Notes under the pieces: model-generated
The model's input: the letters and a program-made list of their open reading frames with translations, nothing else
Told to the model about the DNA's origin: nothing
Database searches by the model: none
DNA from: Nonomuraea pusilla
Lineage (GTDB): Bacteria; Actinomycetota; Actinomycetes; Streptosporangiales; Streptosporangiaceae
DNA: 64,000 bases
NCBI RefSeq assembly: GCF_900109355.1
Contig: NZ_FOBF01000011.1
Location: 62,001-126,000, forward strand
Direction of reading: 5' to 3'
Made by a program: the position numbers and the translations under genes
Part shown: piece after piece, positions 48,669 through 56,608 of the stretch
How the letters are laid out: each line of letters begins with the position of its first letter
Position numbering within the stretch: position 1 is the first letter of the stretch

Positions 48669-49865
48669 ATGACCGGTACGACGATCGCGAACGCTCCCCG
48701 CGCGGCCCGGCTCCCGCTCGGGAGCCTGCTCGCGCTGTTCTGCGCGGCGTTCACCGCGGTGATGACGGAACTGCTGCCCGCCGGGCTGCTGCGCGGCATG
48801 GCGGGCGAGCTGGGCGTGACCGAGGGGCGGGCGGGGTTCCTGGTGTCGGGGTACGCGGCGGCCTCCTTCCTCGCCGCGATCCCGCTGACCGCGGTGCTGC
48901 GGGGCGTGCGGCGGCGGCCCCTGCTCGTGGGCGTGCTGCTGGCGTTCGCCGCCTGCGACGCCGTCACCGCCGCCTCCTCCTCGTACGCCCTGACCTTCGC
49001 GGCGCGGCTGCTCGCCGGGGTGACCGGCGGCGTCATGTGGGCGATGCTCGTCGGGTACGCCGCCAGGATGACGCCCGAGGAGCGGCGGGGCCGGGCCATC
49101 GCCATCGTGTCGGCCGGCATCACGGTGGCGCTGTGCGCCGGCATCCCGGCGGGGGCGGCGCTGGCCGGGGCCCTCGGCTGGCGGGCGGCGTTCTGGACGC
49201 TCGCGGTCGCGGCGGCGGCGCTGGCCGCGTGGGTGCGCCTGCGGGTGCCCGACTTCCCCGGCGAGGCGGCGGGGGCGCGGCTGCCGCTGCGCGGCGTCGC
49301 GACGCTGCCCGGGATCAGGACCGTGCTGGGCGTGACGGTGCTCGCCCTGTTGGGGCACCAGGCGGTGTACACGTACCTGGCGCCGCTGGTGGAGCGTACC
49401 GGCTGGGGAGAGGCGAGTCCGGCGCTGCTGGTGTTCGGCGTGGCGACGGTCGCCGGGATCTGGGTCGTGGGCGCGGTCGTCGACCGCCGGCCGCGCGGCA
49501 CGCTGCTGGCGGCGCTCGGCGCGGTGGCCGCCGCGATGCTCGCGCTCGGGACGGCGGCGCCGGGCCCGGCCGGCGGCCCCCTCGCGCTGGCCGCGGTGGC
49601 GGTGTGGGGCGCGGCGTTCGGCGGCGTGCCGACGCTGCTGCAGACGGCGCTGGTGCGCGCGTCGGGGCCCGAGGGCGCGGACGTCGCCACGTCCATGCAG
49701 ACGACCGTCTACAACCTGGGCATCGCCGCCGGGTCGTTCACCGGGGGGCTGGTGCTGGAGGGCGCCGGGGCGGCGGCGCTGCCGTGGACGGGCCTGCCGC
49801 TCGCCGCCGCCGCCCTGGCGGTCGCGGCGGTGTCCCGTCGCCACGCCTTCCCCGCCCGCCGCTGA
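48669..49865 (+). CDS. MFS exporter (DHA1-like)
   Basis: 398 residues from ATG 48669 with 12 predicted helices. AGFLVSGYAAASFLAAIPLT, TFAARLLAGVTGGVMWAMLV, GYAARMTPEERRGRAIAIVS and LCAGIPAGAALAGALGWRAA (antiporter motif C-like GxPxG) resemble the AraJ/PbuE/YdhP group of drug and metabolite exporters. The divergent MerR protein probably controls it. Confidence 0.9.
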   Translation: MTGTTIANAPRAARLPLGSLLALFCAAFTAVMTELLPAGLLRGMAGELGVTEGRAGFLVSGYAAASFLAAIPLTAVLRGVRRRPLLVGVLLAFAACDAVTAASSSYALTFAARLLAGVTGGVMWAMLVGYAARMTPEERRGRAIAIVSAGITVALCAGIPAGAALAGALGWRAAFWTLAVAAAALAAWVRLRVPDFPGEAAGARLPLRGVATLPGIRTVLGVTVLALLGHQAVYTYLAPLVERTGWGEASPALLVFGVATVAGIWVVGAVVDRRPRGTLLAALGAVAAAMLALGTAAPGPAGGPLALAAVAVWGAAFGGVPTLLQTALVRASGPEGADVATSMQTTVYNLGIAAGSFTGGLVLEGAGAAALPWTGLPLAAAALAVAAVSRRHAFPARR

Positions 49866-49886
49866 CCCCTCGCGGCGGCCGTTCCG

Positions 49887-51401
49887 TCACATCCCGTGCC
49901 TGGCCAGGGGTTCGACCAGCTCGCGCTCCTCGTACGACAGGTGCGACAGCAGGCTGTCGGTGAGCAGGTCCACGGCGGCGCGCAGGCCGTCGAGGGCGGC
50001 GGGGTCGGTGACGAACGCGACCAGCGCGCGATCCACCCGGTCGAGCAGCTTGTGGATCTCCTGGTGCTCCTCCTCCAGCCGGTCGATGACGGGCGTGAGC
50101 GCGGGCTCGGCGCGGCGCAGCCGGGGGAACAGCATGGCGTCCTCGGCGGTGTGGTGCATGGTCACCAGGCGGCAGTACGACTCGCAGTACGCGCCGAGCG
50201 TCCAGTTGTTCTGCCGCATCGTCATCTCGCTGATGTGCGAGCGGGCGGTGGCGGCGTCGAGGGTGCCCGCCGCGACCTGGGCGACGAGGTCGCGGAGCTG
50301 GGCCAGTTCGGCGCGCAGGTGGTCGTGGACGTCCACGAGGTGCTGCCCGGCGGCCTGCTCGGCGGGGGTGTAGCGGCGGCCGGGGTCGGGGGCGGGCCCG
50401 GTGGGGCGGGTGGACTCGTCCCAGACGCGGGTCCGGCTGAGGCGTACGCCGTCGTCGGGGGTGGGGACGGCCGCCAGCGGGACGGCCGTCAGCGGGGCGG
50501 CGGCCCGGGAGGCGCGGGCCTCGGGAGGCGTCGGCGTGGGAGCGGTCTTCCCCTCGCGGGCGGCGGCGACGAGCTCGCGGGTCGCGGGAGCCGTCTCGGC
50601 GGCCCAGCGGCGCAGCTCGCGCGGGTCGCGCACGATGAGCGTGAACACGCTCACCCCGTACGTCAGCGCGATCTCGGCGAGCCGCTCCGGCGGGAGCGGC
50701 TCGGCCAGGTTGAGCAGGCGGCGGACGGCGCGCGGGTCGCGGCCCGCCTCGGCGGCGGCCTCGTCGATGACGGCGTTGCCCGCGGCCAGCTCGGCCGGGT
50801 CGCGCAGGTGGGGGAGCGAGGGCAGCCAGCCGTCGGCGAGCCTGCCGGTGACGCGCAGCATGCGCGGTTTGTACGCGCCGAGCCAGACGGCGATGTCGTG
50901 GGCGGGCCGCGGCCCGCGCGGCGCGCCCACCACCCGGTGGTGCCTGCCTTCGTGCGTGATGGGGCCGGGGGCGTCGACGTCCCAGGCGGCCCGGATGATC
51001 GCGATGGCCTCCTCCAGCGCGTCCACGGCCTGGCCGGGGGTCAGGCGCGGGGCGCCCATGGAGGCGATGGCGTCCTGGTACCCGCCGGTGCCGAGGGCCA
51101 GCTCGAAGCGGCCGCCGCTGAGGATGTCCAGGCTGGCGGCGGCCTGGGCGAGCATGGCGGGCGGCCGCAGCGGCAGCGGGTGGACGTTGCCCGCGATCCG
51201 GATGCCGCTCGTCGCGGCGGCGACGTAGCTGAGCAGCGTCCAGGTGTCGAGGAACGCCGGCTGGTACGGGTGGTCCTGGAAGGTGACCAGGTCGAGCCCG
51301 TCGCGTTCGGCCCGCTGGACCAGGGCGACGACGGCGTCCGGCTGGTCGGCGGCGGGCATGAGGTTGACGCTGAACATCAGGTCGTGACCGTAGTCGGGCA
51401 T
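49887..51401 (-). CDS. Luciferase-like (LLM) flavin monooxygenase fused to hemerythrin
   Basis: 504 residues. Residues 1-290 are an F420/FMN-dependent LLM barrel: DQPDAVVALVQRAERDGLDL, FQDHPYQPAFLDTWTLLSYV, FELALGTGGYQDAIASMGAP, DIAVWLGAYKPRMLRVTGRL. A Pro/Ala linker (about 291-345) leads to a hemerythrin HHE domain with iron-ligand His/Glu in VDVHDHLRAELAQL, CRLVTMHHTAEDAMLFPRLR, LEEEHQEIHKLLDRVDRALV and LLSHLSYEERELVEPL. A di-iron O2/NO-binding module joined to a flavin oxidoreductase suggests gas or redox sensing. It is divergent from a MarR gene. Confidence 0.88.
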   Translation of the reverse strand: MPDYGHDLMFSVNLMPAADQPDAVVALVQRAERDGLDLVTFQDHPYQPAFLDTWTLLSYVAAATSGIRIAGNVHPLPLRPPAMLAQAAASLDILSGGRFELALGTGGYQDAIASMGAPRLTPGQAVDALEEAIAIIRAAWDVDAPGPITHEGRHHRVVGAPRGPRPAHDIAVWLGAYKPRMLRVTGRLADGWLPSLPHLRDPAELAAGNAVIDEAAAEAGRDPRAVRRLLNLAEPLPPERLAEIALTYGVSVFTLIVRDPRELRRWAAETAPATRELVAAAREGKTAPTPTPPEARASRAAAPLTAVPLAAVPTPDDGVRLSRTRVWDESTRPTGPAPDPGRRYTPAEQAAGQHLVDVHDHLRAELAQLRDLVAQVAAGTLDAATARSHISEMTMRQNNWTLGAYCESYCRLVTMHHTAEDAMLFPRLRRAEPALTPVIDRLEEEHQEIHKLLDRVDRALVAFVTDPAALDGLRAAVDLLTDSLLSHLSYEERELVEPLARHGM

Positions 51402-51445
51402 GGGGTCGCTCCTCGGGGCACGCCGTTATGTGGCGGTACGAACTG

Positions 51446-51481
51446 TTCGCGGCGCGAAGTAAAAGTATTTCGTATCGCGAA
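51446..51481. promoter_or_regulatory. Duplicated 13-bp operator TTCGnnnCGCGAA
   Basis: TTCGCGGCGCGAA (51446-51458, perfect palindrome) and TTCGTATCGCGAA (51469-51481) are 23 bases apart, between the divergent LLM-hemerythrin and MarR starts. Confidence 0.6.
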
Positions 51482-51518
51482 GCAGTGTCAACTAGACTTG
51501 GGTGTCAGGGAGGTGCGC

Positions 51519-51962
51519 GTGGTCACGACGGCGGAGCCCGCCCAGCGGCGGATCGCCCAGGCGCTGGTACGGCTCGCTCATGCCGTGCAGCAGGTGTTCT
51601 CCGAGGTGAGCAGGGAGCACGAGCTCACGCCGCAGCAGGCGCAGCTGCTCTGCCTCCTCATCGACGGCCCCGTCGGCATGACCGGCCTGAGCCGGGCGCT
51701 GCACCTGGAGCGGTCGAGCCTGAGCGGGCTGGTCGACCGGGCCGAACGCCGCGGACTCGTGGCCCGCGCCCGCGACTCGCGCGACCGCCGGGCCTGCCGC
51801 ATCGAGCTGACCGGCGAGGGCGCCCGGGTCGCCGCCCTGGCGCACGACGCCGTCACCGCCCGCCTGGAGACCCTGACGGCAGGGCTGCCGCCCGAACACC
51901 ACGACCTCCTGGCGGCCACGCTGGACGACCTGCTCTCCCGCCCGGCGCCCCCCGGGCCCTGA
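51519..51962 (+). CDS. MarR-family regulator
   Basis: 147 residues from GTG 51519 with AGGGAGG six bases before. LVRLAHAVQQVFSEVSREHE, LTPQQAQLLCLLIDGPVGMT, GLSRALHLERSSLSGLVDRA, ERRGLVARARDSRDRRACRI (wing). It is divergent from the LLM-hemerythrin fusion; the twin operator makes it the likely repressor of both. Confidence 0.92.
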   Translation: MVTTAEPAQRRIAQALVRLAHAVQQVFSEVSREHELTPQQAQLLCLLIDGPVGMTGLSRALHLERSSLSGLVDRAERRGLVARARDSRDRRACRIELTGEGARVAALAHDAVTARLETLTAGLPPEHHDLLAATLDDLLSRPAPPGP

Positions 51963-52003
51963 CCTCCGCGTCCCGGTCCGGCCGTCACGCACCGCGCGGC
52001 TGT

Positions 52004-52963
52004 TCAGCGCTGGCACAGCTCCCGGACGACCTCCCGCAGGTACGCGTGCAGTTCGTCCTCCTCGCCGTCGCCGAGGGCCGCCATGGCGGTGGGGAAGGCG
52101 TCGGTCAGATCGACCATGACGTCCAGCACGACCTCGTCCATGAACTCGCCGGAGCGCCCGGTCCCTGTCTTGGACCGCGCGCTGTCCAGCCGCGGCCCGT
52201 TCACCATGGTCCGGGCGATCCGGCGTAAGTCGCTCAGGGCGAGGTGCGTGTGCCGGTCCCAGGGCCGGCTCTCGTCGAAGCGTTGCTCGTCGAACTCCTC
52301 GATCTTCATCTTGAGGATCGGCCGCTGTTCCGCCGTCGCGGGGACGTCGGGACGCATGACGATGCCTTCCGCGAGGTTGCCCGGAATGTCCGGCAGGCCG
52401 TGCAGGCGTGGCACCCGGGTCGGGAACCGCAGCGGCAGGGCGTCCAGCTCGTGCCTGGACCCCCTGCCGAGCAGGGGCACGACGTCGAGCCCTGCCGACG
52501 CGGCCACCGCCGCCACGTCGGCATAGGGCAGGAAGAGCCCCGCGTCGTCCGGATGGTCGTGCCGGAGCACGTCGAAGAGCGCGAAGCGCAGGTCAGGGCT
52601 GTACCAGACCCCGGTCTGCACCGCGCCGACCCCGGCCACCGGCGCGACGTCGGGATGCGGATAGCGGCCGCCGTACAACTCCCCGTAGACGCGCACCGCC
52701 GCGCCGCCCGACGACAGCGCCGCCCTGGCCGCCTGCCACAGCCGGCCGCGCAGCAACTGCCAGCCGAAGAACGCCTCCTCCCCGCGCAGCCACGCCTTGC
52801 GCTTGCCGACGCGGAACTCCCGGCCGTCGTGGGCGACGACCAGTTGCGCTCCGTGGATCTTCTCGGTCGCGATCCAGCTGCCGCCGGGGCCCGCGGCGGC
52901 GCTCGACGCGACCGGGATCTTGGGGAAGGGCACATGACGCATGGCATGATTCTCGTTCTCCAC
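52004..52963 (-). CDS. RNA ligase family protein
   Basis: 319 residues from GTG 52963; ATG 52942 is also plausible. Nucleotidyltransferase motifs: I, WIATEKIHGAQLVVAHDG (adenylated Lys35 in KxxG); III, VRVYGELYGGRYPH; IIIa, LRFALFDVL; IV, NLAEGIVMRPD; V, ILKMKIEEFDE. The order fits the Rnl2/REL-type RNA_ligase family (ATP-dependent end joining in RNA repair). A helical C-terminal domain (about 250-319) follows. It begins 31 bases after the erythromycin-esterase-like gene on the same strand. Confidence 0.85.
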   Translation of the reverse strand: MENENHAMRHVPFPKIPVASSAAAGPGGSWIATEKIHGAQLVVAHDGREFRVGKRKAWLRGEEAFFGWQLLRGRLWQAARAALSSGGAAVRVYGELYGGRYPHPDVAPVAGVGAVQTGVWYSPDLRFALFDVLRHDHPDDAGLFLPYADVAAVAASAGLDVVPLLGRGSRHELDALPLRFPTRVPRLHGLPDIPGNLAEGIVMRPDVPATAEQRPILKMKIEEFDEQRFDESRPWDRHTHLALSDLRRIARTMVNGPRLDSARSKTGTGRSGEFMDEVVLDVMVDLTDAFPTAMAALGDGEEDELHAYLREVVRELCQR

Positions 52964-52994
52964 ACGTCGTGCCCGAACCTGGTTTTCGCTCCGG

Positions 52995-54170
52995 TCAGCC
53001 CAGCTTCTTCAGGTCGGCTGCCTCCTTTAGGAAGACGATGCCGTCGATCGTGTCGAGCTGGGCCGGGTCCAGCGGGAAGTACGCGAAATCGCGGGAGACG
53101 CGCGCGGCGGGTTCCGTGACGGCCCCGGCCAGGCGGCGGGCGTCGACGACCGAGCGGCCCCACGGCAGCGTGGACAGGACGCCCTCGACGGTGTCCGGGG
53201 GCGGGGTGTCGCCGTCGACCGCGCCGAAGGCGGAGGCCAGGAAGGCGTACCGGTCGCCCAGGTGGGTCTCCGCGATCGCCCCCGCGCTCCACCACTCCAG
53301 CACCTGGTCACCGAACCGCATGAGGCTCTTGCTCCGCTGCAGGTGGAGGTTGCTGGCGAAGACCAAGGCCGGGCCGCGCTCGGCGACGGCGCGCAGGTTG
53401 GCGGCCATCATGGCGTCCCGCAGGGCCGACAGCCGGGTCCACCGCACCGGCGACGCGTCGGCCATCCAGTAGTGGTAGCGGAGCAGGCCGGTGGCGGTGC
53501 GCCCGTACAGCGCCGCCCGCTCCCTGTCCTCCGGGCTCAGCTGCGGCGCCTGCGTGTCGAGCAGCGCCACCAGATCGTCGGCGATCAGCCGCAGCCGCTC
53601 GGCGTCGGCGGACCGGCCGATCGATTGGGACGGGTCCATGGCCGCGGCCTCGTTCGCCCACCGGTCGTCGGGGCCCAGCAGCGCGTCGAGGGCCTCGCCG
53701 GTGACGACGGCGCGGGGGAGCGGGCCGTCGAGGAGGGCGTGCAGGGCGGTGAGCGCTTGGCGCGGGCTCGCCGCCCAGTACTCCAGCGGGCCGTCGAACC
53801 CGAAGAACCTGAGCTTCTCGTCGTGCTCCTCGTTGTACGCCCGCATCCAGCGGACGAGTTCGCGGTTGGCCGGTGCGGCGCCGAAGCCGTGGCTGAAGCC
53901 GCGTTCCATGACGTCGTCCAGCGTGCCCGCGCCCGTCATGACGTAGTCGTCCACCACGAGGCCCATGAGGCAGTCGCTCTCGACGGCGAACGACCGGTAG
54001 CCCTCGTGCTCGACCAGATGCCGGAAGATCTCGTTCCGGGCCTCGCCCAGCTCGCCGACGAAGTGCCTGGCCTCGCCGAGGCCGAGCAGCAGGGGCTCGG
54101 CGGGGAGCGACCGGAGGAACGCCGAGATGCCTTCGCCGTCGAGCGGCCAGGCCATGTCCTTGATATCCAT
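52995..54170 (-). CDS. Erythromycin-esterase-family protein
   Basis: 391 residues from ATG 54170. LLLGLGEARHFVGELGEARN holds the family GE..H motif (His about 36), then EIFRHLVEHEGYRSFAVESD, MRAYNEEHDEKLRFFGFDGP, RDAMMAANLRAVAERGPALV and FASNLHLQRS (second His region). Some members open macrolide lactones, others are succinoglycan-biosynthesis-like hydrolases. The distant sequence and lack of resistance context leave the substrate open. It probably shares a transcript with the RNA ligase. Confidence 0.82.
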   Translation of the reverse strand: MDIKDMAWPLDGEGISAFLRSLPAEPLLLGLGEARHFVGELGEARNEIFRHLVEHEGYRSFAVESDCLMGLVVDDYVMTGAGTLDDVMERGFSHGFGAAPANRELVRWMRAYNEEHDEKLRFFGFDGPLEYWAASPRQALTALHALLDGPLPRAVVTGEALDALLGPDDRWANEAAAMDPSQSIGRSADAERLRLIADDLVALLDTQAPQLSPEDRERAALYGRTATGLLRYHYWMADASPVRWTRLSALRDAMMAANLRAVAERGPALVFASNLHLQRSKSLMRFGDQVLEWWSAGAIAETHLGDRYAFLASAFGAVDGDTPPPDTVEGVLSTLPWGRSVVDARRLAGAVTEPAARVSRDFAYFPLDPAQLDTIDGIVFLKEAADLKKLG

Positions 54171-54281
54171 ACCTTGACGGTATCGTTGAACATTCGAGGT
54201 AAACTTTTCGCGGAAAACCCCGCCCCCACCGCGCTGAACCTTCAATCGGGGGTGCAGCGGAGACGGACGCGCCCCCCGGTG

Positions 54282-55361
54282 CTAGTCCACCGTGTAGTCC
54301 GGTGTCATGGCGGCGGCCATGGCGAGGTGGGTGGCCGCCTCCTCGTGGCGGCCCTGCCGCTGGAGGGTCCGTCCGAGCAGGTGGCGGGCGTACGAGTCGT
54401 CGGGCGACTCGGCCACCAGCCGCTCCAGCGAGGTCCGCGCCCGGTTGAGCTGGGCGGAGGCGAAGTACGCGCGGGCCGCCAGCATGCGCACGCCGCGGTC
54501 CTCGCCGTGCTCGTCGAGCAGCGGGCCGAGCAGGGTCAGCGCGCCCAGCGGGTCGCGCATGTCGAGCAGCGACTCCGCGCGGCGCAGCCGCTCCACCTCG
54601 GCGGGCAGCCGGCGCGGGGTGCGGCCGGCGGCGTCGGCCAGGAACTCCGCGATCACGGCGGGCGGCTGGGCGCCGGCCAGCGCGATGCCGTTCGCGACGA
54701 TGGTGGGCGACGTGGTGACCCCGATCGCCTTGCCGACCAGCAGCAGCTCGCGCAGCAGGGCCTCGCCCGCGCCCGCCGCGAGCAGGGCCGGGCCGTCGGC
54801 GAACCCGGCCTCCTCCGCCAGCCGGGCCAGCACCGCCGGGTCGCCGATGTCGACGACGTCCACGAAGTGCGCCCTGAACACGCGCTCCACGACGGCGTCC
54901 TGGAGCGCGGAGCCGCCCGACTCGTACGCCAGCGCGATGAGCCGGTGCGCCGGGCGGCTGTCGGCCCGCCACTCCGCGCCCGAGGCCGGCCCGAGCCCTT
55001 CGACAGCCCCGGAACCAGCCCCGGAACCAGCCCCGGAACCAGCCCCGGAACCACCCCCGGAACCAGCGCCTGAGTCAGCGCCGAAACCGGCACCGGCACC
55101 GGGACCAGTGCCGAGGTCGGCGGCCGGAGCCCCGGTCTCCGCGGGCGGCGCCCCGGGGACCGCGCAGGCGGCCGGCGCGTCAGCGTCCTTGGGCTCGTCC
55201 GCGGGCGACGCGGCCCGCGACGGGGCCGTGGGGTCGATCAGGTACGGCCGCCAGACGGTCTCGACGGGCTCGCCGTCCCACGAGGCGAGGGCCTTGGCCA
55301 GCCGCCGCCTGCCGACGTGGGCCCATCCGCAGATGACGTCGGCCCAGATCTCGATGCGCAT
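54282..55361 (-). CDS. DsbA/FrnE-like protein with repeat insertion and TPR tail
   Basis: 359 residues from ATG 55361. IEIWADVICGWAHVGRRRLA is the FrnE-type active site, but CPWC reads CGWA: Cys11 remains and the second Cys is Ala. A low-complexity GSGAGSGAGSG insert (about 53-125) splits the fold, which resumes at SRPAHRLIALAYESGGSALQ and ends with the cis-Pro loop GVTTSPTIVANGIALAG. Residues about 255-359 are tetratricopeptide-like (RMLAARAYFASAQLNRARTS, YARHLLGRTLQRQGRHEEAA). Isomerase or GST-like rather than oxidase chemistry is expected. Confidence 0.8.
   Translation of the reverse strand: MRIEIWADVICGWAHVGRRRLAKALASWDGEPVETVWRPYLIDPTAPSRAASPADEPKDADAPAACAVPGAPPAETGAPAADLGTGPGAGAGFGADSGAGSGGGSGAGSGAGSGAGSGAVEGLGPASGAEWRADSRPAHRLIALAYESGGSALQDAVVERVFRAHFVDVVDIGDPAVLARLAEEAGFADGPALLAAGAGEALLRELLLVGKAIGVTTSPTIVANGIALAGAQPPAVIAEFLADAAGRTPRRLPAEVERLRRAESLLDMRDPLGALTLLGPLLDEHGEDRGVRMLAARAYFASAQLNRARTSLERLVAESPDDSYARHLLGRTLQRQGRHEEAATHLAMAAAMTPDYTVD
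55006..55077 (-). repeat. 12-bp minisatellite inside the DsbA-TPR gene
   Basis: Four identical tandem copies of GCCCCGGAACCA (55006-55053), a fifth with one change and a degenerate sixth. They encode Gly/Ser/Ala repeats and preserve the frame. Confidence 0.9.
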
Positions 55362-55528
55362 ACCTGTCAACGTAGGCGACCCGGACACCTCCTGACGAAC
55401 CTCCCGCCCGTGCGCGGGAAGGCGCCGGCGCTTGGTAACCTCCCGCAGGCGCCGCCGACCGCCCCGTGCCGAGGGCGCTCACCGGCCGGACGCGCCCGGC
55501 CTCCGCAGAACCCGACCCGAGGTGACCG

Positions 55529-56518
55529 TTGCTGCTGCCCGACGAGCTCAGGACCGCGCTGGACTCCGCCCTGTCCCGCTTCTCGCCCCAGGACCTGTCC
55601 CAGGCCGCCGAGCAGCTCACCGAGCGCTACCGCGCCCACGACCCCGGCGGCGCCGTCCCGTTCATGCGCACCCCGCAGGACGTCGCCGCGTACGCCGCCT
55701 ACCGCATGCCCGCCACGTACGCGGCGTGCACGGCGGCGATGGGCCGGGCGGCCGCGCTGGCGCCCGGCTTCGCGCCGCGCACCCATCTCGACGTCGGCGG
55801 CGGCACGGGCGCGGCCGTGTGGGCGGCGAGCGGGGTGTGGCCTTCGCTGGAGCAGGTCACGGTCGTCGAGCAGGACGCGAAGGTCATCGAGCTGGGGCGG
55901 CGGCTCGCGCGGACCGCGCCGTCCACGGCGGTGCGCGGGGCGTCCTGGCGGCAGGCGTCGGTCCGGGCCGGTCTCGACCGTCCGGCCGCCGACCTGGTGA
56001 CCATGTCGTACGCGCTGGGCGAGCTCCCCGAGCGGGACGTCCCCGAGGTGGCCGTCTGGCTGGCCGAGCGGGCCGCGCTGGTCCTGATCGTCGAGCCGGG
56101 CACGCCCGCCGGGTACGCGACGATCGCCGCGGCCCGCGACGCCCTGCTCGGCCGGGGCCTGGCGGTCCTGGCGCCCTGTCCGCACGGCGGGCCGTGCCCG
56201 ATCGAGCCGGGACGCGACTGGTGCCACTTCTCGGTACGGCTGCCGCGCACGTCGCTGCACCGCCGGGTCAAGGCGGGCACGCTCGGTTTCGAGGACGAGA
56301 AGTTCTCGTACCTGGCGGTCGCGGGGGAGGGGGCGGCGGCCGGCGCGGTCCCGCCGGGCGCCCGCGTGCTGCGCCACCCCGGCAAGCGCAAGGGCGTGGT
56401 GTCGCTGCGGCTGTGCACGCCCGGCGACGGCGTCCGCGACGTGATCGTCTCCAAGCGGCAGGGCGAGGTGTACCGGCTGGCCAGGGACGTCGAGTGGGGC
56501 GACGCCTGGTCCCACTGA
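55529..56518 (+). CDS. Rsm22-family ribosomal small-subunit methyltransferase-like protein
   Basis: 329 residues from TTG 55529 (GAGGTGA upstream). RYRAHDPGGAVPFMRTPQDV, AAYAAYRMPATYAACTAAMG and the SAM-binding THLDVGGGTGAAVWAASGVW match the Rsm22 family, with a C-terminal Cys cluster LAPCPHGGPCPIEPGRDWCH that carries an Fe-S cluster in relatives, and PGKRKGVVSLRLCTPG. Mitochondrial homologues assist small-subunit assembly. The bacterial role is inferred, not shown. Confidence 0.88.
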   Translation: MLLPDELRTALDSALSRFSPQDLSQAAEQLTERYRAHDPGGAVPFMRTPQDVAAYAAYRMPATYAACTAAMGRAAALAPGFAPRTHLDVGGGTGAAVWAASGVWPSLEQVTVVEQDAKVIELGRRLARTAPSTAVRGASWRQASVRAGLDRPAADLVTMSYALGELPERDVPEVAVWLAERAALVLIVEPGTPAGYATIAAARDALLGRGLAVLAPCPHGGPCPIEPGRDWCHFSVRLPRTSLHRRVKAGTLGFEDEKFSYLAVAGEGAAAGAVPPGARVLRHPGKRKGVVSLRLCTPGDGVRDVIVSKRQGEVYRLARDVEWGDAWSH

Positions 56519-56608
56519 GCAGAACGCGCAGAACGCTCGGACGCGGTCCCGTACGCGCACCCGTAGACTCGGACGACCGTCCCGATCGCCGACGAGGAGT
56601 GCCGCGCG

